A DNA stretch of 64,000 bases from Impatiens glandulifera (taxonomy: Eukaryota > Streptophyta > Magnoliopsida > Ericales > Balsaminaceae): NCBI RefSeq assembly GCF_907164915.1, contig NC_061862.1:93699995-93763994 (forward strand), in the 5' to 3' direction. The notes beneath the pieces were generated by a model. It saw only the letters and a list, made by a program, of their open reading frames with translations, was not told the origin of the DNA and made no database searches. The translations under genes were made by a program, and so were the position numbers. This document shows positions 58,381 to 64,000 of this stretch, piece after piece (within the stretch, counting starts at the first letter, position 1; every line of letters starts with the position of its first letter).

Positions 58381-60630
58381 ACTAATGGCCATTCCTGGCT
58401 CGGCTCCGATAACGCAATTCCGAGAGGAATCGGTAGTTGGGCACTAGATCCATTTGGACCTGGAGAATTTGTGACGCTGGTTCTGGTTTGAAAAATGGTG
58501 GTAATGCTGTGTCTAGTCTAAAACATGTGTATGTACTGTGTTCCAGTTTCAAGTAGGAAATGGCTCTTCTTTCTTTCCCCGAAAGGGTCGCTGGAATTTC
58601 AATAACAAGGTGATCTTTGTTGTTCTCCGATCCTGCTCTCTTTTCATTTGTAAGTACCATTTTTATGTTGTCTGTGGTTCTGAATGAATTTCTTTCCCCA
58701 TTGGTTAGAAACTTGTTGATCCAACAAAGATAGAACGCTGGGCTGTGGTGTGGTTAACTTTTCTGCTCGCTGTGACATATGAGGCCTGGTTAGAGATCTG
58801 ATCAAATGCGGTGACATGCAGGGAATAGTATGTTGTTATTATTTGTGCTCACCATCTTCCTTGCGCTATGATCTGAAGTAGAATACTAATTTCTGTAGCC
58901 AAATTGATCAACCTTTTGGGGGATTTCGAAGAATGGAAATGAAATTCAAGAGAGGTGGTCAAGGTTGGAAGGAAGAAGAAGGCTTTTCAGCCAAGATCTG
59001 CTTTTTTTAGCGGATGAGGGAAAGCAACTGTCCTTACTAAACTATGCGCTCACCCCTCTGACCAAACCGAAGAAAGTTAGGAGCGTAGCCCCAGCCGTAT
59101 CATATCCCCTGGCGCAATAAAGCACACTTTGGCGGTACACTTCTCCCCAATATGAGATAGGTTGCAGCTATAGTCAGAACGCCCTCAATCAAACTAGAAA
59201 TATCATAAGAGAAGAAAGATCCTCCTTCTTCTTTATTAAGCCATAAGGAGAAGGCGGGGACGTGCAAACAAGAGGGAGATCATCATAGAAGAAGCTATCT
59301 CATAACTCCGTAGACCACCTCCTCCAGTTGATCCTACTACTAATCAGATTCTCAAGAGCGACTTAGGATTTTCATATCAGGAAACTAATTAGTATTAGAA
59401 GGGAGAGGTTCAAGATGTACCTCTGACTCCTCTGGTCATAGGATTCTTCCTTCTTTAAGCTTTTAGAAGAAAAGGAAGGGATAAGGCTGATTCCATTAAG
59501 GCAATGAAATTAACGAAGAATAGTAGTTTGGCAGCTAGAGAATCAGCAATTACTCTTCTTATTGTTCTCGAATCCCCTCTTCGCATTCTTCTTATACGAA
59601 GTAGTTAATCTAATCAATAGCAAGAGTGCTGACTGATGACTGTCAGGAAAAGGGCAGAGGGCTTTTTTCGTAGTAATAGTGGGCGGGTCTTATAAGATCT
59701 ATGTCGGCCGTCGGAATTAAATTCAGGTTGAAGGACCATTTGATACATTAAGAGGCATAGCGGCGCCTTCCGCCTGACGCCATTCCCAAAACCTAGCAAC
59801 AGAAGGCCGGCCGACGTGCCTAAATGAAGACCAGACCAGACTCTTCTTTGTTTGAGCACGCACGCAGACCGGGAAAATCTCACTTGTCTAGTTCAGGACA
59901 AGTACATAGAGATCTTCGTGAGACCATAGAGGTGAGTCTCAATTGATATTTTCTAGGATTCTTTATCACGCCACACATGGAAAGATTTCCATTGATAGAT
60001 AAGAAAGAGGGCTCCCCCCCTTGAACAGACTCAACTAGCTCAATTACATCAACCCTGCCTCTACTCTAGAGGTGTACTTTGTACTTCCCGGAGGTCATAT
60101 AGATTAGAACCCAAGCTATAAGAACGAAAGGGTTGGTGTGGTCACATCTACAACTACTGGTCTTTTATTAAGTTAAGTGTGAAAGCCGAAACTGAATAGG
60201 AATTCTTCCCTTACTAAGACAAGGCAAGAAGCCGTTGAGATCAATCAGTGTCGAATATACGCTAGGGACTTTCCACCTACCTTCCTTTCTGTATTTATGT
60301 GTAGTTACAGATAAGCAATAAGCCAGGAAAGTTGAAAGCATAAATGTTTCTAGGCAATCCATACGTGAATTCAATTCACAAAGTTCTATAGGAAATCACA
60401 TTATAACGAGGGTAACTGTGTGATCGTCTTCCTTTCTATTAGGAGCTATAAGCATATTACGCTGGTCTTAGCTAGGATCTATAGAGAAGCTCTCTTTGTC
60501 TCACTCCCTTAAGTGGAAGAATTCCTATTGATGGTGTAGGACTATCCTTTACTTTATGGGAAAGGACTCCTAATCAGCTATTCTCTATTACACTCCTTTA
60601 TTATAGGGAGACCTTTTAAGGAGACCTTTA
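58381..60630. other. Mitochondrial-type spacer, no gene recognised
   Basis: The composition remains organelle-like. I see no complete tRNA, rRNA or known mitochondrial protein. Open frames such as 58382-58660 and 59614-59883 (minus) show no family motif. Confidence 0.55.
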
Positions 60631-63600
60631 TTATATTTATATTGATCAACTAGTCAATAGCAAAATATGTTTAAGGGCGTCAAAGAGTTGAATAAATATA
60701 GAAAATACTATTACATATAATGATTTCAATTATATTAGGAATTGAATTATGATAGAAAAAGACTAGACAATATTATGGATATAATAATTAATATATTATA
60801 TATAATATTTAAATAGATAAAAAAAGGTTAATATATTATATGTAATTAAATTATATTATATATATTATTAAAGAGATAAAAAAAAAAGTTAATATATTAT
60901 GTATAATAAAAGATAAAAAAATATTAGTACATATTTTATATACAATGAAGAGATAAAAAAAAAAGGTTAGTATATATATTATATGTAATATGTTTGAGAG
61001 AAAAAAAAAGAATTTACAAGATTAATAATATATTATATTATATAAAAAAATTAATAAATTATTTCTATAAATAAGTTAATAGATTCTTGTTATATTTCCA
61101 CCAAAATAAGTTAAATATATATAATAATATTTAATAGAAAACATTGTCAATTGTTTTACGGTATCTACCTCCTAAAGTAAAAGTTAAATTTTAGTTATTT
61201 GTTTTAATATGTATTTTTTTATATTAGTTATTTGTAAGTTTAACATATCATATTACTTAATGCAGTAGTTATACGTGTTTTGCTTGAAAAACATGATTTA
61301 AAAAGATTAATATATTGAATATACAAACATTTATATAATTTTTACTTTAATTTTGGAATTTTATGTTTTAGAATATTGATAGTAATAGTGATTTGATGTT
61401 TTTGGACTATTATTGTAAACACTAAAAATCAACACTCCAATTTATAATATTAAAATAATTATTTTGAATCATTTTTAAATAAATAAGATCAAAATAATTA
61501 ACCCCATTGCCAAAAACTCATTTAAAATAATTAATTATTGTGCTAATTAATCAAATTAATTAAGGATTAATGCAAAAAAAATTAATATTATTTGTGATAA
61601 ATTTTGTACCCATTTTATCTTAAAATAATTTTAGAAAAAACTAAGGGACAAAAATAAATAATTTAGAATGAATTGTTGTATCTATTTAATCTAAAACAAT
61701 TATTTATTTAACCCTAAAATATATATAACAAAAAATAAATTTGGTAAACTATTTGCCATATTTATTTTAATAATTTGTGTATTTAAAAAAAATAAAATTA
61801 AAGACAAAAGGGTGAAAGAAAAATCAATTTTAAACAAACCCTTAATGTATTAAATTAAAATTAAAATTTGTAATCGGGTGTAGCCAAAAATAGAATAAAA
61901 CATTAAAGCAGGAGCCGCATCCATTGGATGGACACTAGACTCTCATCCAACACATTAGAGCGCTCCGCGTAGCCGGTTGTAGCCAAGGAGAAGCGCACGT
62001 ACGAGGTACTGGATTGGCTAATGCTCGTTATCCAAATCACTAACGGAACACCCAAACGCAACGAAGCCTGGACGGAACGCCAACATAATGCTCCATTGCG
62101 CTAAAACAATTTCTTTTTCAGCGCCACCTTCGTCTCCAACGCGACACCAAATGGATAAGGAAGGATATTCGTCTTCAATTTTTTCTTTTGGAACTATCTC
62201 ACTAGTCCACCATGTCGGCTCATTTAAAGTCTGAAATGACCACCCTACGATGGTGATCATTTCTCCCTATCAAAATAGGAATGACTCATCCCTATTCGGG
62301 CGAATTCAACCAAGAACAACCAAAAGCCATTAATGGCTTTTGACTGATTTATGTCACTAGAAGCCTCTACCGACTCAGAGCAGCTATAAATAGACCCTTT
62401 AAGTTGTTTCTAAACCAGAGAATCCAATCTCCACTTTCAAATCGCGATTTACTAAAAAACTGCCATTGAAGCTCAAAGTTTCTGGATTTTTTAAAAATCT
62501 GTTTGAAGCCTTAAAGCTCGGATCTGTGTATCCTAACAACTTCCCTAAGATATAAGGAGTGTTCTCCAATCCTTGGTAAGGATCCAATCACCCTCTAATT
62601 CATATTTACAATTTGAATTTGAAATTTTTATATTTTTAATTGTAAAAACTTGTATACTTGATTTGCATGTTATTTTATGGTTATCTGGATCATTTAGAAA
62701 CTATCTGGATAAGATAGAACTGATGAAACGATATAAATAACAAAAACCCAATTTTGAATTTCAAATATAAAAAAATGGGTTTTCTATTCTTAGGTTAATT
62801 TTGTTGAATCACAGCCCAGAAAGCTTTCCAAATGATTATAAACATGTTGGGCAACTGTTTGAATCATGTTTGATCCATCCTGATCATGTTTGATCAAAAT
62901 CAAAATTTTCAAATAAAATGAAAATTTGAGTTCTTTAATTGGTTTAAACAAGCAGCATGTTTTCTTATTTTGGTACCAATCAAGTTTATGTGATATAAGG
63001 AAGTTATTGGATAACTTCATTCACTTCAAAACAAAACAACTTTAAAATCAAACCTAAAATTTGATCACAAACGGTTTTGAACAAATTCATCATCATCCAG
63101 GTCGATTGATACCTTTAGATGATGATTATTAACATGTTCCTAAGATCTTTGTGAAACTACCCAAGCTCTAGGATTAAAGAATCTGAGCTAAAAAACGAAT
63201 TACTAAAATGAACATTGGTGTTCTTGAGGACCAAGAGTCCGACAGAGAATCTTCGGTCATGACCGAGACCTAGGACCGAGAAAATCCATCCTAGGACCAA
63301 GACCTATGACCAATGTTTTTGAGCAAGGACCGAGAGGTCCGACCAAGGATTTTTATTTAGGATCGAGAGGTCCAATCTATGACAGAGAGGTCTAAGTACA
63401 TGATCGAGACTCTAAGACCTAGGACCGAGATGTCTAACCTTAGGATCGAGAATCCTTAACCTAGGACCGAGAGGTTAGAGTCCGGGACCGAGACTCTCGA
63501 GACCCAGGACCAAGAGGTCTGAGTTCAAGACCTCGGATTCTTGACCCTAGGACCAATGGATCCAACCTTAAGACCGAGTTGTCCAAACCTTGGGATCGAG

Positions 63601-64000
63601 ACTCCCAAGCTTGGGACCGAGAGCTCTTGAAATACGGACGAGGGAGTTAGTCTAGGACCCGAGAAGTATGTACACCTCGATTGAGAAACCTAGCTCCAGG
63701 CTAACCCATGACTGATAAGTTTTTACACATAGACCGATAATTTCAACCAAGTACCAAGAGTCCTTAACACCCTAACCAAGGGACTCCGATCACTCAGACG
63801 AGAGCTTCTAAACCTCGGTCGAGGATTTCTCAACCCAAACTAAGGGTCTCCGGACCTCGACCGATAAATTCAGCCCAAAGTCGAAGACCTCGTCCTAAGG
63901 CCTATTTGGTATCCACTTTTCAAAATTCAAAATTATTTTTTGTAATTTTGGGAGTCCAATACATTTTCTAAAATTCCCGAGAGATTGGAAAATGACTTCA
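60631..64000 (+). repeat. Segmental duplication, copy 2
   Basis: It starts inside hAT-2 sequence (TTATATTTATATTGATCAAC) and follows 39454-42828 to the window end with very few substitutions. Most differences are one-base changes in run length (for example AAAGAG for AAAAGAG near 60870 and TTTTAC for TTTTTAC near 61155). Net length change is about 5 bp over 3.37 kb. It directly abuts the mitochondrial insert. Confidence 0.96.
61414..64000. mobile_element. Second copy of the solo LTR, cut by the window end
   Basis: TGTAAACACTAAAAATC at 61414, preceded by ATTAT, corresponds to 40242. The TATA box, the GACCGAG minisatellite (about 63225-63900) and the flanking hAT-2 sequence are all present, so it was duplicated with its host and is not an independent insertion. 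Confidence 0.93.

Larger units (their letters stand above)
56205..60630. other. Mitochondrial-type DNA insert (NUMT), mosaic
   Basis: Base composition jumps from AT-rich to near-balanced at about 56200 and drops again at about 60630. The block carries rps3 exon 2 sequence, two group II intron domain V-like elements, and long non-coding sequence of the texture of plant mitochondrial spacers. Stops and indels mean that nothing here is expressed. The left boundary is approximate. The right boundary meets the segmental duplication exactly at 60631. Confidence 0.85.

Noticed and set aside
62018..62260. An 80-residue frame with Trp-rich start
   Set aside because: It lies in the duplicated solo LTR. 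The equivalent stretch in copy 1 (about 40841-41084) is broken by a one-base run difference, so the frame is not conserved.

Overview
This window looks like repeat-rich nuclear DNA of a flowering plant, most likely a dicot. It is AT-rich, has plant Ty1/copia elements primed by initiator tRNA-Met, plant-type LINEs, hAT, CACTA and PIF/Harbinger remnants, one intron-containing papain-family protease gene, and a block of mitochondrial DNA carrying a decayed rps3. A member of Lamiales is a weak guess from one captured gene fragment. I found no bacterial-style operon, CRISPR array, rRNA or tRNA gene.

Layout: 1-2080 is a decayed LINE (+), followed by a second LINE remnant near 2.8-3.1 kb. 3.2-7.6 kb is AT-rich DNA with degenerate and dispersed repeats. 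7624-8869 joins an LTR scrap to the 3' end of a CACTA transposon with palindromic subterminal repeats. 8.9-13.1 kb holds LTR-like scraps, a GACCGA repeat and a microsatellite. 13179-25799 is a compound Ty1/copia block on the minus strand: three LTRs of two or three types, two gag regions and one pol, with a 1.8 kb hAT element inside pol. 25.8-30.1 kb is AT-rich and includes a CACTA transposase remnant (-). 30179-36656 is a second copia element (-) with 148-bp LTRs, a 1.06 kb internal tandem duplication, and a LINE in its 5' LTR.

37633-43794 is a three-layer nest: a hAT element holding a second hAT (8-bp target duplication) and a 3.24 kb solo LTR (5-bp target duplication). 45237-46682 is the only ordinary protein gene, a four-exon cysteine protease broken by three one-base deletions. 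49.06-50.78 kb is a third LINE (-), 53.45-53.67 kb a PIF/Harbinger remnant (-), and 54.65-56.13 kb a degenerate minisatellite. 56.2-60.63 kb is mitochondrial-type DNA. 60631-64000 is a near-identical direct copy of 39454-42828, and its differences are mostly homopolymer indels.

No working pathway emerges. The main content is the order of insertions, which can be read from target-site duplications, and signs that single-base indels from sequencing or assembly may affect the window. I found no convincing undescribed biological system. The oddest items are the hairpin-unit satellite in the copia LTRs, the chimeric copia block, and the duplication abutting the mitochondrial insert. All family assignments come from reading translations and recalling family motifs; no search was run.
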